Source: a virus
Length of the DNA: 41,278 nt
Virus record (IMG/VR): IMGVR_UViG_3300045996_000376
Span: 1 to 41,278 of that record
Reading direction: 5' to 3' (one strand)
Shown: one piece after another, positions 6,164-13,669 of the stretch
Position numbering within the stretch: position 1 is the stretch's first letter
Layout: each line of letters opens with the position of its first letter
The notes under the pieces: model-generated
Database searches by the model: none
The model's input: the letters and a program-made list of their open reading frames with translations, nothing else
Told to the model about the DNA's origin: nothing
Translations under genes and position numbers: made by a program

Positions 6164-6630
6164 CCACAGCAGCAGAAGCAGCGAAGGCGATTCAGGCGGC
6201 GCTTGATGCGGAGCCAGCGGGCCTGTGCAAGGAGCGCGATGCTGGATACAACCTAGAGGTGCTTCGCCAGCGTCGAGATTGGATTCATTCGGTCGCCGAA
6301 ACAGCATCGCCATACGCCCTCCGCGCCCTCCTAACCGAGCGCACCGCCCTCCTTGCAGCCCGTGAGCAGGATGCAATGGCCTTCCGCATCAAGGAGGAGG
6401 AGTGCGAGCGGTTGAAGGCTTGGAAGGCCCGGGTGATCGCGGCCGCCGAGGTGGCCCACGGCCCGGACGCCGTGCGCTTCAAGCTCTCGCTCCGGCGCAA
6501 CGGCACGGCGACGAACGAGTTTCCGAAGCACCTTGATCAGCGCTGGGTGTCATTCGTCTATGCCGAGGACGACGCCCACATCGGCTACATCGCCAAGGCG
6601 CTTGCAGCCCAGCAGGAGAAGCAGGGATGA
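6160..6630 (+). CDS. Early hypothetical protein
   Basis: This is a 156-residue soluble protein, helical up to about residue 95 with an Arg/Glu-rich probable coiled segment (ERTALLAAREQDAMAFRIKE). A C-terminal region follows with WVSFVYAEDDAHIGYIAKAL. It is coupled to both neighbours by ATGA overlaps. No known domain. Confidence 0.65.
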   Translation: MTTAAEAAKAIQAALDAEPAGLCKERDAGYNLEVLRQRRDWIHSVAETASPYALRALLTERTALLAAREQDAMAFRIKEEECERLKAWKARVIAAAEVAHGPDAVRFKLSLRRNGTATNEFPKHLDQRWVSFVYAEDDAHIGYIAKALAAQQEKQG

Positions 6631-6704
6631 GCCTGATCGCTATTGCCTTCGCAGTCGGCTACTTGCTCGGCTCGCTACCCACACTGAAGGACCAACAACC
6701 ATGA
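6627..6704 (+). CDS. 25-residue membrane peptide between two coupled genes
   Basis: MSLIAIAFAVGYLLGSLPTL is a short hydrophobic helix with a small polar tail. Both its start and its stop are ATGA overlaps with the neighbouring genes, so it is read through by the same ribosomes. That double coupling is the main evidence for such a short gene. Confidence 0.5.
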   Translation: MSLIAIAFAVGYLLGSLPTLKDQQP

Positions 6705-8146
6705 GCACCACACAACTGCCGCCTCTGACAGGCCGCGTGCACGAACTCAAGACCGACCCCGACGCGTTCGACGCGGTAGCTGCCGGACAGAAGACGCACG
6801 AGATCCGCAAGGATGACCGAGGCTTCGCTGTAGGGGATCAGTTGCTTCTCAGGCGCACTCGCTACACGGGCGCTCAGATGCACATGCGGCCTGAGCATTG
6901 CCCTCTGGAGTACACGGGCGCGCAGGAGCTTCGCATTGTGAGCCACATTCAGCACGGCTACGGCTTGAGCGACGGCTGGGTGATCCTAAGCTTCGCAGCT
7001 CCTGCCGCACTCGCCAGCGTTGAGGGTGAGCCGTCCCAGGCGGTGTACCAGCTTCAGAAAGCCGATGGCTCGTGGATCGACCAAGCAAAAGGCAGCTACG
7101 ACTACAACGTGCGGCACGGCGCCAGTACGGTGCGCGTGCTCTTTCTCCGCCCCCAGCCAGCCCAGGCCGATGCGGCGCAGGGTGGGCGGGTGCCGGCCAT
7201 CAAGCTCGACCACTTGATCCCAAATGCCATGCGCCGTTACTTTCGAGTTTGCTCATCTGGGGGGCTACCAAAGAAGACCATCGACAAAGTGATGGTGTAC
7301 GTAGAAGAAGCAGAGCGACTGAACTACTTCAAGCTGGCAATCGCTGAAGCCATGCTCACCGCCTCACCCGAGCCCGCAGCAGCCGGCCAGGAGCCATGGG
7401 GGCACCTGAAGCGCTACGGCTACGCTCCTGGTAACTATATGTCCCGCTGCTCTACTTGCGATCAGGTGGTGAGTGGTCTCGATAAGAGGGCCATCCGCTG
7501 CAAGCCCTGTGCAGAGCAGCTACATACAGACCCACCCGCCAGCCAGGAGCAGGCACAGCAGCCCACGTGCACGACCTGCGCCGGTACCGGCGTGGTTGAT
7601 GACGGTGAGATCGAGTCGGAAGGCGGGGCCAGCTTCGAAAACGGTCCGATCAAGTGCGTAAAGGACTGCCCCACTTGTAGCAAGACCGTCGCGCTGTCGG
7701 CAGCACAGCAGCCCGCGCAGGCTGAGGCCGGCACGGTGGGGGATGAGTGCGCGGCCACTGGCGCAAGCCACTCTTTCGGTGCGCATGGCCCGAATGGGGC
7801 CAGGCAGTGCCAATACTGCGGCGAACCGCAGTTCGAACAGGAGGCGGGCCATGTTGGCGATACGCGCTTTGAAGGCTGGCTTGGTTGCCACGAGCCAGAC
7901 CGCACCGATGGCCGCTCGATGCGCTACACGAAGAAGGACATGCGATGTGCTTACTGGGCCGGCTACAGCGAGCGCGCCGCCCTGCAATCCGCCCAGGCGG
8001 TGGGGGAGGACAGCAAACGCCTCGATTGGCTGCTTCTGCGCGTCTCCGGGCAAGAGTTCCGCCGCATCGGTGTCTTCTACAGCGGTAACGCACGCCGGGC
8101 AGACATCGACGCCGCCCTCGCCAACAACCAAGGGGGCAAGGCGTGA
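6701..8146 (+). CDS. Multidomain early protein: DUF3850 (ASCH/PUA-like) plus zinc-ribbon segments
   Basis: This 481-residue protein is a mosaic. Residues about 10-105 match the DUF3850 pattern (HELKTDPDAFDAVAAGQKTHEIRKDD region, then YGLSDGWVILSF), a PUA/ASCH-like fold linked to RNA or modified-base binding. A segment near 105-150 (VYQLQKADGSWIDQ) resembles another phage accessory module. From about 250 to 400 come several CxxC pairs (CSTC/CKPC, CTTC/CPTC, CQYC) like DnaJ-type or rubredoxin-like zinc knuckles. The end (KRLDWLLLRVSGQ with DIDAAL) is typical of small phage accessory proteins. It looks built by fusion of short phage modules. ATG 6701 is the coupled start. Confidence 0.75.
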   Translation: MSTTQLPPLTGRVHELKTDPDAFDAVAAGQKTHEIRKDDRGFAVGDQLLLRRTRYTGAQMHMRPEHCPLEYTGAQELRIVSHIQHGYGLSDGWVILSFAAPAALASVEGEPSQAVYQLQKADGSWIDQAKGSYDYNVRHGASTVRVLFLRPQPAQADAAQGGRVPAIKLDHLIPNAMRRYFRVCSSGGLPKKTIDKVMVYVEEAERLNYFKLAIAEAMLTASPEPAAAGQEPWGHLKRYGYAPGNYMSRCSTCDQVVSGLDKRAIRCKPCAEQLHTDPPASQEQAQQPTCTTCAGTGVVDDGEIESEGGASFENGPIKCVKDCPTCSKTVALSAAQQPAQAEAGTVGDECAATGASHSFGAHGPNGARQCQYCGEPQFEQEAGHVGDTRFEGWLGCHEPDRTDGRSMRYTKKDMRCAYWAGYSERAALQSAQAVGEDSKRLDWLLLRVSGQEFRRIGVFYSGNARRADIDAALANNQGGKA

Positions 8147-8319
8147 GCAAGACCATTCCAATCCAACCGCTGCCGTCCTGCGCAGTACACGGTCTAGTGC
8201 GACGTGGTGCCATGTGCGGCAGCGTCGGCGTCGCCACTGACGACCAGGGCCGCAAGCTCTGCCACTTCAAGGGCGAGTGCCAGCACAAGCAACCGGACAA
8301 CAACCAAGGGGGCGAGTGA
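8143..8319 (+). CDS. 58-residue Cys/His protein with GTG start
   Basis: GTG at 8143 overlaps the preceding stop (GTGA). The product has Cys/His pairs (CAVHG, MCG, LCHFKGECQH), a plausible single zinc site. Its last codons and its neighbour's last codons share a 16-base direct repeat (8122-8137 and 8298-8313). The stop overlaps the next ATG (TGATG). Confidence 0.6.
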   Translation: MSKTIPIQPLPSCAVHGLVRRGAMCGSVGVATDDQGRKLCHFKGECQHKQPDNNQGGE

Positions 8320-9176
8320 TGAATATCATGGAAGAGACCAAGCGCACACTCAACCTGCGCATCAAAGGCATGACCATGCGCGAGGTCAAGGACATCATCG
8401 AAGACAAGTTCGGCGCGCTGATGTGGCACGGCGGCGGAGCTTATCCGGCTGATGGCATCCAACTGCAATTCAAGCAGTTCGACGGACCTCAGAGCGCCGC
8501 CCTCTCCCGCCTGCAAGCCGAGCGCGATCAGGCACAGGCCAAGTGTGCAGAGTACGTCACCGCGCTGGAAGAGGCGGCCAAGAACGACGATGCGTACCGC
8601 GCGCAAATCGCCCGCATGCAAGCCGAGCTGATCTCGAAACAGGGCGCCATTGAGATGCTGAACCGCATGAACGACGAGCAGCATGCCCAGATCGAGCGCC
8701 TGCAAGCCGGGGGCGGGGTGGTGATTGGGTATCAAGCCCGAAGGCTGCTTGGCAACCCGAGCGTAATTGATCCGTTCTGGTCAGATTGGTCCGAGTGTTC
8801 AAAGGCGCAGTTTGATCAGTTGCAAACCGCGCCTGTTGATGCCAGCGGCATCCGCCATGAGGTCCGCGTCCTCTACACCCACCCAGCCGCGCCTGCTTGT
8901 CGCTCGCAAACCGCTGGATCTGATCTACAAGGCGACTTGACGCGCACCGATGAGCCACAACAGACCGCCGCGCCTGCGAAGGTGCTTGTGCCGTTGATCG
9001 CATTGCAAGAGGCGCACAAGTGCGGCTTCCTCCGCGCAGCCAAATGGTGCGAGCGTGATGACCTTGTTTTTGACGCCGACAGCCTCGCCTACGTCAAGGA
9101 GCGCGATCACGACATCGAGCTGATCGCCACCCACAACGGCCTGACTCTCGGCACTGACGGGGGTGAGGGATGCTAA
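8319..9176 (+). CDS. Coiled-coil early protein, modular
   Basis: This 285-residue protein has an N-terminal region (1-50, RTLNLRIKGMTMREVKDIIED), a long coiled coil about 55-130 (repeated LQAERDQ, ALEEAAK, MQAELI), then WSDWSECSKAQFDQLQ and EVRVLYTHPAAP, a tail seen in phage accessory proteins of the DUF551-like neighbourhood. The C-terminal part (about 225-285) is separate, with KCGFLRAAKW. The start overlaps the previous stop. Confidence 0.65.
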   Translation: MNIMEETKRTLNLRIKGMTMREVKDIIEDKFGALMWHGGGAYPADGIQLQFKQFDGPQSAALSRLQAERDQAQAKCAEYVTALEEAAKNDDAYRAQIARMQAELISKQGAIEMLNRMNDEQHAQIERLQAGGGVVIGYQARRLLGNPSVIDPFWSDWSECSKAQFDQLQTAPVDASGIRHEVRVLYTHPAAPACRSQTAGSDLQGDLTRTDEPQQTAAPAKVLVPLIALQEAHKCGFLRAAKWCERDDLVFDADSLAYVKERDHDIELIATHNGLTLGTDGGEGC

Positions 9177-9490
9177 TACAACCATCGGCAAGCTTTTTGG
9201 TGGCATCCGAATGCCTTGATGCGTTCTCGATGGAGCCGATTCACAGTGACGCGTGTCCTCACTGCGGGTTGCAGGTAAGGCGCCCTGTGATAGCGAGAGA
9301 ACGAGACATCAAGGATTTCGAGCGCCTGATGTCCGCAGCGCAGATCGTGCTGGAAAGGCACGGTTACACGGGCCTTGTGCTGTCTGAAGTCTTGGCGCAG
9401 TGCCACATAGAAATTGCCAAACGCAAGCCCGCCCGCACTGACGGCGGTGATGGCGGTGATGGCGGTGATGGTGGGGAGGGGAAAGTATGA
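9170..9490 (+). CDS. Hypothetical protein with one CxxC and a Gly-Asp tail
   Basis: This is a 106-residue protein. CPHCG (about 29-33) is a half zinc knuckle. A helix follows, and the tail consists of GGD repeats encoded by a 9-base tandem repeat (9443-9469). The start overlaps the preceding gene's stop by 7 bases. Confidence 0.6.
   Translation: MLIQPSASFLVASECLDAFSMEPIHSDACPHCGLQVRRPVIARERDIKDFERLMSAAQIVLERHGYTGLVLSEVLAQCHIEIAKRKPARTDGGDGGDGGDGGEGKV
9443..9469 (+). repeat. Three tandem 9-base repeats inside a gene
   Basis: GGCGGTGAT occurs three times without interruption and encodes Gly-Gly-Asp units. Slippage would change length in frame. Confidence 0.9.
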
Positions 9491-9876
9491 GCATTGAAAT
9501 AGGCAAGACCTACGAGGTGGCTTATCCGTTCGTCCTCGAAGAGGTTGACCTTCCACCAGACGACCCAGAGGGCGGCATGCGCAGCGTCAAAAGCTGGCGC
9601 CCCGGTGTGGGGTTCATCCACTCAGACCCGAATTGTGATGCTGACTCTTATGCCGACGCATTTGGCCAGATGCTGCTGACGGTCGTGGATGTGCACAAGC
9701 CTGGCAAGTACCCGGCGCGCGTCTTCTACACACGGAAGTGGCGAGATCCAAAGGGCCGCGAGTTTGGCAAAGCTGGCCTTCGCATCACGACAACTCCAGC
9801 CTTCAAGCGACTGCTGGCCGGCTACCGTCACGAGATCGATCTGATCGATGAGCAGTCCCCCACCCCCAACCAGTGA
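9487..9876 (+). CDS. Early hypothetical protein, beta-rich
   Basis: This is a 129-residue protein. It begins SIEIGKTYEVAYPFVLEEVD and contains SWRPGVGF and PARVFYTRKWRDPKGREFGK, suggesting a small beta-barrel-like domain. ATGA coupling to the previous gene. Not assigned. Confidence 0.65.
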   Translation: MSIEIGKTYEVAYPFVLEEVDLPPDDPEGGMRSVKSWRPGVGFIHSDPNCDADSYADAFGQMLLTVVDVHKPGKYPARVFYTRKWRDPKGREFGKAGLRITTTPAFKRLLAGYRHEIDLIDEQSPTPNQ

Positions 9877-9883
9877 GACAGAG

Positions 9884-10063
9884 ATGAGCAACCCATCCAC
9901 CCGGGAAGTCGTGACTATCACCCTGCGCACTGAGCAAATGCCAGACGGCACTTGGTGCGCTCACATGATCGTGACCAGCCTCGCAAGTGAGTCGATGGCG
10001 AATGCCGCCATGAAGCATATGGAGCAGCTTTTCTGCGGCCATCAGATCAACCCGGCCGACTGA
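9884..10063 (+). CDS. 59-residue hypothetical protein
   Basis: This small mixed alpha/beta protein (TITLRTEQMPDGTWCAH, then MANAAMKHMEQLFCGH) starts 7 bases after the upstream stop with a purine-rich GAGACAGAG leader. No known domain. Confidence 0.55.
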   Translation: MSNPSTREVVTITLRTEQMPDGTWCAHMIVTSLASESMANAAMKHMEQLFCGHQINPAD

Positions 10064-10073
10064 AGGACCACCC

Positions 10074-10682
10074 ATGACCACCCCCACAGAGAAGCTGGCG
10101 GCCCGCCTAGAGCGCTATCGCATGAGCCCGATTTGCGACAACGGGTCTGATCTTGATGCGCTGATTGTTGAAGTTGTCGCCCTCCTGCGCTCCCAGCAGC
10201 CTCCAGTTATCAAGGATTCCTTAACAACTCAGCAGCCGGGGCAGGATGAGCGCGAGGCGTTTGAGGCTTGGTGGCGCACAGACCAAATGAAAACGTTCCC
10301 CTATCACGATCAGCCAGAGCGGCTGGAGCATTGGGGCGCTGGCTACAAGCCGAAAGCATGGCTCGCATGGCAAGCCGCCCGCCTCTCCGCTCCACAGGCA
10401 GCGGGGCAGTGGCTGGACATTGCGACGGCGCCACGAGGCAGCGGCGAGAATGGCCCGGGGTCGGTGACGCACCCAGACTACGTTGAGCCGCCCAAGCTGC
10501 TGTTGAACACTGCGGAGGGCGTGGTCGTGGGCTACTACGACTGGTACTACCACCCTGGGTACGGGCGCGGCGCAGAACCCGGCGTGTCGGCGTGGCGCGA
10601 CAGCAGTGGCGGGCAGGCGTATGCGCCCACGCACTGGATGCCCCTGCCAGAACCACCCACCCCAGCCGGAGAAGGCGGATGA
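10074..10682 (+). CDS. Phage accessory protein with DUF551-like C-terminus
   Basis: This 202-residue protein has an N-terminal helical part with EREAFEAWWRTDQ and KPKAWLAWQAAR, the typical phage EAW..W..R pattern. The C-terminal domain from about 113 begins WLDIATAPRG and ends THWMPLPEPP, the hallmark of DUF551. Function unknown; such proteins are common and dispensable-looking in early operons of temperate phages. Confidence 0.75.
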   Translation: MTTPTEKLAARLERYRMSPICDNGSDLDALIVEVVALLRSQQPPVIKDSLTTQQPGQDEREAFEAWWRTDQMKTFPYHDQPERLEHWGAGYKPKAWLAWQAARLSAPQAAGQWLDIATAPRGSGENGPGSVTHPDYVEPPKLLLNTAEGVVVGYYDWYYHPGYGRGAEPGVSAWRDSSGGQAYAPTHWMPLPEPPTPAGEGG

Positions 10683-11023
10683 GCGACAGAGAGCTTTTGG
10701 AGCTGGCTGCGAAGGCGGCCGGGTTCGTGGAGATAGATTTTCTCGCAGCGGATCACCTGGCGAATGTCTATGACGCAGAGGGCAGGCAGTTCACCTGGAA
10801 CCCCCTCACAGACGACGGCGACCATGCCCGCCTTGAGGCCGCATTAAACATCGACGTCGAGTGGCACACCATCGGGGTGGTTGCGATCCTTAATGACAAA
10901 GACCTGATTCATCACACCCATCGCTTCCGCGAAGTCTACGCAGACCACGGTGGCGACAAGCAGAAGGCGCGCCGATATGCAGGCGTCCGTGCTGCCGCAG
11001 CCATTGGAAAGGCCACCCCATGA
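10679..11023 (+). CDS. Phage accessory protein, paralogue of the gene at 33722-34120
   Basis: This 114-residue protein begins MSDRELLELAAKAAG, contains WNPLTDDGDHARLEAAL, and ends ARRYAGVRAAAAIGKA. The protein at 33722-34120 shares the same order (ELLELAAKAAG, WNADEDDGDALRLAVKI, ATRRAIVLAAAMIGEA). They are paralogues encoded in the two opposite early arms. ATGA coupling on both sides. Confidence 0.75.
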   Translation: MSDRELLELAAKAAGFVEIDFLAADHLANVYDAEGRQFTWNPLTDDGDHARLEAALNIDVEWHTIGVVAILNDKDLIHHTHRFREVYADHGGDKQKARRYAGVRAAAAIGKATP

Positions 11024-11286
11024 CCCCACAAGACATCGAGCGCATAGCGCGTGATACCGGCGAGATCGCTTTCTCGGACGGCAAATACATACTGCACAAG
11101 GGTGACGCGATCATGTCGCCTGATGCGCTTGCGGCTTATACGGCCCAGGTGCTGGAAGAGGTGGCTCGGGAACTTTTCAAGCGGGCCTGCCGTGACGGCG
11201 CTGCGGATCGATCGGTTCACGGTCAAGACGACGCCGAGCACATCCGCACCATCGCAGCATCACTCGGCGGGAAGGATGGGGGTTGA
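11020..11286 (+). CDS. Early hypothetical protein
   Basis: This is an 88-residue acidic helical protein with a short N-terminal IERIARDTGEIAFSDGKYIL segment. Its start overlaps the preceding stop by four bases. Not assigned. Confidence 0.6.
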   Translation: MTPQDIERIARDTGEIAFSDGKYILHKGDAIMSPDALAAYTAQVLEEVARELFKRACRDGAADRSVHGQDDAEHIRTIAASLGGKDGG

Positions 11287-11287
11287 G

Positions 11288-11587
11288 ATGAACCTGAACG
11301 ACAAGATCGCGAACAACGTGTGGGACCACGTCGCCGACGTGATGCCGACCCTCAAGGCGGCCAGCAAAGGCGAATGGACTTGGTTCAACAACTGGCCGTG
11401 CAAGTACATCGAGCTTCGCATTGACATGCGGGATGGCGGCTGCCTCATCCGAGACCGCGAAGGCAACCGCATCGATCCGGAGACGTTGCGGCACCAGGCT
11501 TTCCAGGGCGGTGGTGAGCCATGGCCGGCACGCAAGACGCCCGAACCGCAACGCTGCCCCAGCACGGGCGAGCTTTTTGGAGAGTGA
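11288..11587 (+). CDS. Early hypothetical protein
   Basis: This is a 99-residue protein starting one base after the preceding stop. It has a Trp-rich centre (GEWTWFNNWPCKYIELRIDM) and a basic/Pro tail. No recognised family. Confidence 0.6.
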   Translation: MNLNDKIANNVWDHVADVMPTLKAASKGEWTWFNNWPCKYIELRIDMRDGGCLIRDREGNRIDPETLRHQAFQGGGEPWPARKTPEPQRCPSTGELFGE

Positions 11588-11589
11588 GC

Positions 11590-11781
11590 ATGGAAGTACA
11601 GAAGCGACTCGACACGGCCGGCATCGCGGCCATCCTGGGCTACTCGGTGCGCCATGTGCGCGACCAGATCACGAAGCGCCCCGACTTTCCCAAGCCGGCC
11701 ATCGCCCTGAGCCAGAAACACCGCCTCTGGAATGAGGTGGACGTTCTGCGCTGGCGCGATGCCATCAGTCAAGCTGCTTAG
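11590..11781 (+). CDS. AlpA/MerR-like excisionase candidate (Xis)
   Basis: This 63-residue protein has the winged-helix layout of excisionase/AlpA proteins: a helix-turn-helix with AAILGYSVRHVRDQIT, then FPKPAIALSQKHRLWNEVDVLRWRDA. ATG 11590 is chosen because GGAG lies 6-9 bases before it. It is the last gene of the rightward early operon and ends inside the 3' end of the opposing integrase gene. Position and fold support a directionality factor for prophage excision. Confidence 0.75.
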   Translation: MEVQKRLDTAGIAAILGYSVRHVRDQITKRPDFPKPAIALSQKHRLWNEVDVLRWRDAISQAA

Positions 11782-12757
11782 CGATGTCCTCGGCGGTCAC
11801 CCGGTAGTAATGCTGCTGGAGGATCTTCAGATCCCGGTGGCCGCTGATCTTGGCCAAGGTGAGCACGTCCACTTTTCGGCTGAAGCGCGTCAAGGCGCTG
11901 GCCCGGGCGTCATGGAAGTGCAGATCTTCGATCAGCGTGTTCGCCTTGGCCTTGCGGAAGAGGGCGTCCAGGCTGGCGCTGGACAGCGTGAAGATCTGCG
12001 GCGCCATGACGGGCTTCAGCAGCCGGACGGCATGCCGTGACAGCGGCACCTCTCGGAGCTTGCCTGTCAGGTGCTGCGTCTTGTGCGGCACCTTGGCCAC
12101 CCGCTTCTTCAGGTCCACCCTGTCAGCCGTCAGCGAAAGCACCTCGCCGGCCCGCATGCCGGTGCGCAGCGAGATCATGAAGGCCAGGGCCGCCTCCTGC
12201 ATCTTCGTCACTGGGCGCTGCCCCGTGCGGTACCCAAGCCACCTGACGATCCGGCGCACCTCCAGCGGCTGGATGATCCGCTCACGCGGCGGGTTGTCCC
12301 CTGGCGCCTTCATGCCCTCGAAGGGGTTCTTGTCGTTCCACTGCCATTCCTTCCAGGCAATCCGGAAGACGTTGGACATGAGGTTGATGTGGCGCTGGAC
12401 GGACCCCGGCGTGACCACCTTCAGGCGCGCGTCTCGCCACTCGACCATGTCACTGGTCTTGACGTCCACAAGCTGCTTGCCGGCGATCTTGGGGAAATCC
12501 CGCACGAAGGCATCCAGCCGCAGTTTCTCGGCGCGCTCGCCCTTCTTCTTGGGGCACACGTCGGTCTTGTACCGCTCGATAGCATCCGCAAGAGTCTTGC
12601 GCGGGAAGCCGCCATCTTTGACGGCCAGGATCTCGGCTTCTTCGGCCTGCGCCCACTGGAGTGCTTCGGACTTGGTGCGGAATGACTTGGACTTCCGAAC
12701 GCCGTTTCGCTCAACCTCGGCGCGCCACCTGTCGCCGTTCTTCCTGATGTACGCCAT
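11765..12757 (-). CDS. int: Tyrosine-recombinase integrase
   Basis: This 330-residue phage integrase catalyses site-specific recombination between attP and a host attB. It has an N-terminal arm-binding part (AYIRKNGDRWRAEV), a SAM-like core-binding part (about 55-150), and a catalytic domain with Arg in SLRTGMRAGE, HDAR (His282/Arg285), GH (His307) and QQHYY (Tyr317 or 318 as nucleophile). ATG 12757 is chosen over the upstream TTG (12778) because AAGGA lies 7 bases before it. The last 17 bases overlap the excisionase gene on the other strand. A terminator upstream (12830-12855) shields it from late leftward transcription, so it must have its own promoter, which I could not identify. Confidence 0.95.
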   Translation of the reverse strand: MAYIRKNGDRWRAEVERNGVRKSKSFRTKSEALQWAQAEEAEILAVKDGGFPRKTLADAIERYKTDVCPKKKGERAEKLRLDAFVRDFPKIAGKQLVDVKTSDMVEWRDARLKVVTPGSVQRHINLMSNVFRIAWKEWQWNDKNPFEGMKAPGDNPPRERIIQPLEVRRIVRWLGYRTGQRPVTKMQEAALAFMISLRTGMRAGEVLSLTADRVDLKKRVAKVPHKTQHLTGKLREVPLSRHAVRLLKPVMAPQIFTLSSASLDALFRKAKANTLIEDLHFHDARASALTRFSRKVDVLTLAKISGHRDLKILQQHYYRVTAEDIAKQLD

Positions 12758-12829
12758 GCGGGATTCCTTGCGGGCCAAATGCGGGACGCATTCGGACGTA
12801 GGACGGCATTGTGCGGGATATGCGGGCGT

Positions 12830-12855
12830 AAAAAAGCGCCGTAAATGCGGCGCTT
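12830..12855 (-). terminator. Leftward intrinsic terminator between the late genes and int
   Basis: The stem GCGCCG (12836-12841) / CGGCGC (12848-12853) has a 6-base loop and an A6 run at 12830-12835, which is U6 on the minus strand. It would stop leftward transcripts from the late operon before they enter int. Confidence 0.88.
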
Positions 12856-12890
12856 ACAGAGGGAAAACGGTGTATATGGACGTTTAGTCG

Positions 12891-12911
12891 TGGTGCCCCG
12901 GGCCGGACTCG
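12891..12911 (-). other. Candidate attP core: 3' end of a tRNA gene
   Basis: Read on the minus strand, the sequence ends CCGGCCCGGGGCACCA. This is a T-stem half (CCGGC), a 7-base acceptor strand (CCGGGGC), a discriminator A and CCA, with CGAGT of a T-loop before it. The rest of a tRNA is absent, so this is not a tRNA gene but the identity segment that phages carry to restore a host tRNA after integration. It lies 134 bases upstream of int. The tRNA species cannot be fixed from this fragment; tRNA-Leu is one possibility. Confidence 0.7.
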
Positions 12912-13226
12912 TGTAGCCTCATAAAATGGCGGAATGCGGGAATTTCGCGGGATTTGTTGCCGCGCCTCCCGGCGATGCGTAGAATGGTGGCGTTGCACGT
13001 TCTGGCGAAAGCCTAGTGCTGGCGCTCCGGAAAGACGGGGGATCTTCACGCATGCTGATTGATGCGAGTTCACCAAACCTGCGCCCCGGGGCACCGCGAG
13101 CGGGTAGGATCGGAGACGGTAGCAACCTGGCCAGGGTCAGTCGGCAGTCGTGAGGGTGAATGCCAAGCGCATTTTGGACTGAATGTCGTCAAAAGAAGCT
13201 GCTGCGATCGGTCCGGCAGCCCCCTC
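12912..13226. other. Non-coding stretch between attP and the small gene pair
   Basis: No convincing gene is seen here. It holds two of the TGCGGG-like boxes near its left end and a GCCCCGGGGC palindrome near 13080-13095. I see no promoter or terminator of clear quality. Confidence 0.5.
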
Positions 13227-13415
13227 TCACCCAACCCGCCAGCCCCGCCACTCCTTCGTGATCGGAATCTGATGCTCCGGCCTCACCGGCTCCTTTGCCA
13301 AGTGCGCGACGATGAGCGCGAGCCGCTTTGCCCCGCCTTGAGGTAGCCGAAGGCCGAAGCGCTGGGCGAGGCGCGTGGCCTCGTCAATCTGGGCTTGCGT
13401 TACGCATTCACTCAT
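13227..13415 (-). CDS. Small hypothetical protein after the lysis genes
   Basis: This 62-residue protein (MSECVTQAQIDEATRLAQRF, then RLPQGGAKRLALIVAHLAKE) is helical and basic. It starts only 12 bases from the start of a gene on the other strand (13428), so the two are divergent with nearly no space for separate promoters. Its composition looks protein-like; no ribosome site is clear. Confidence 0.5.
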   Translation of the reverse strand: MSECVTQAQIDEATRLAQRFGLRLPQGGAKRLALIVAHLAKEPVRPEHQIPITKEWRGWRVG

Positions 13416-13427
13416 AGAATGGAAGCC

Positions 13428-13661
13428 ATGAAAGAAGCCTATATCCGTCAAATGCAAGGCGCCAGAGCCTTGAGTGAGCAAGAGATGGCGGCCATGCAGG
13501 CTCGCTGGGCCGAGGGGGCGCAAAACGCTGGCATACATCGCCAAATGCCGGGCCTGCAAAACGCCGCCACATGGATCGCGGATGCCGGCTCTGTCCAGAC
13601 TTCACGCCCCAAGGATTCATTCCTGACGCGCATTCTGCGCATCCTTCGCGGCGCTCAATAA
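13428..13661 (+). CDS. Small hypothetical protein, opposite to the late operon
   Basis: This 77-residue protein begins MKEAYIRQMQGARALSEQEM and ends in a basic amphipathic helix (DSFLTRILRILRGAQ) that could touch membranes. GGAAG lies four bases before ATG 13428. The in-frame ATG 13419 is an alternative. It is the only rightward gene between attP and the lysis genes and may be a prophage-expressed moron. Confidence 0.5.
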   Translation: MKEAYIRQMQGARALSEQEMAAMQARWAEGAQNAGIHRQMPGLQNAATWIADAGSVQTSRPKDSFLTRILRILRGAQ

Positions 13662-13669
13662 CGGCTGAT

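Larger units (their letters stand above)
12756..12950. promoter_or_regulatory. Repeated TGCGGG boxes around attP (possible integrase arm sites)
   Basis: TGCGGG occurs at 12757, 12769, 12780, 12812 and 12821 on one side of the attP core. It occurs at 12935 on the other side, with a CGCGGGA variant near 12946. Several have the form ATGCGGGA. Spacing of 12 and 11 bases places the first three on one DNA face. Clusters of short direct repeats flanking a core are the usual look of arm-type sites. Binding is inferred. Confidence 0.45.

Noticed and set aside
7650-8735. Minus-strand 361-residue frame in the early rightward operon
   Set aside because: It is antisense to three well-supported, coupled plus-strand genes, with His/Cys/Arg-rich shadow-like composition; a consequence of GC-rich DNA.
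12891-12911. Functional tRNA gene
   Set aside because: Only the acceptor 3' strand and part of the T arm are present; no anticodon or D arm follows on the minus strand upstream.
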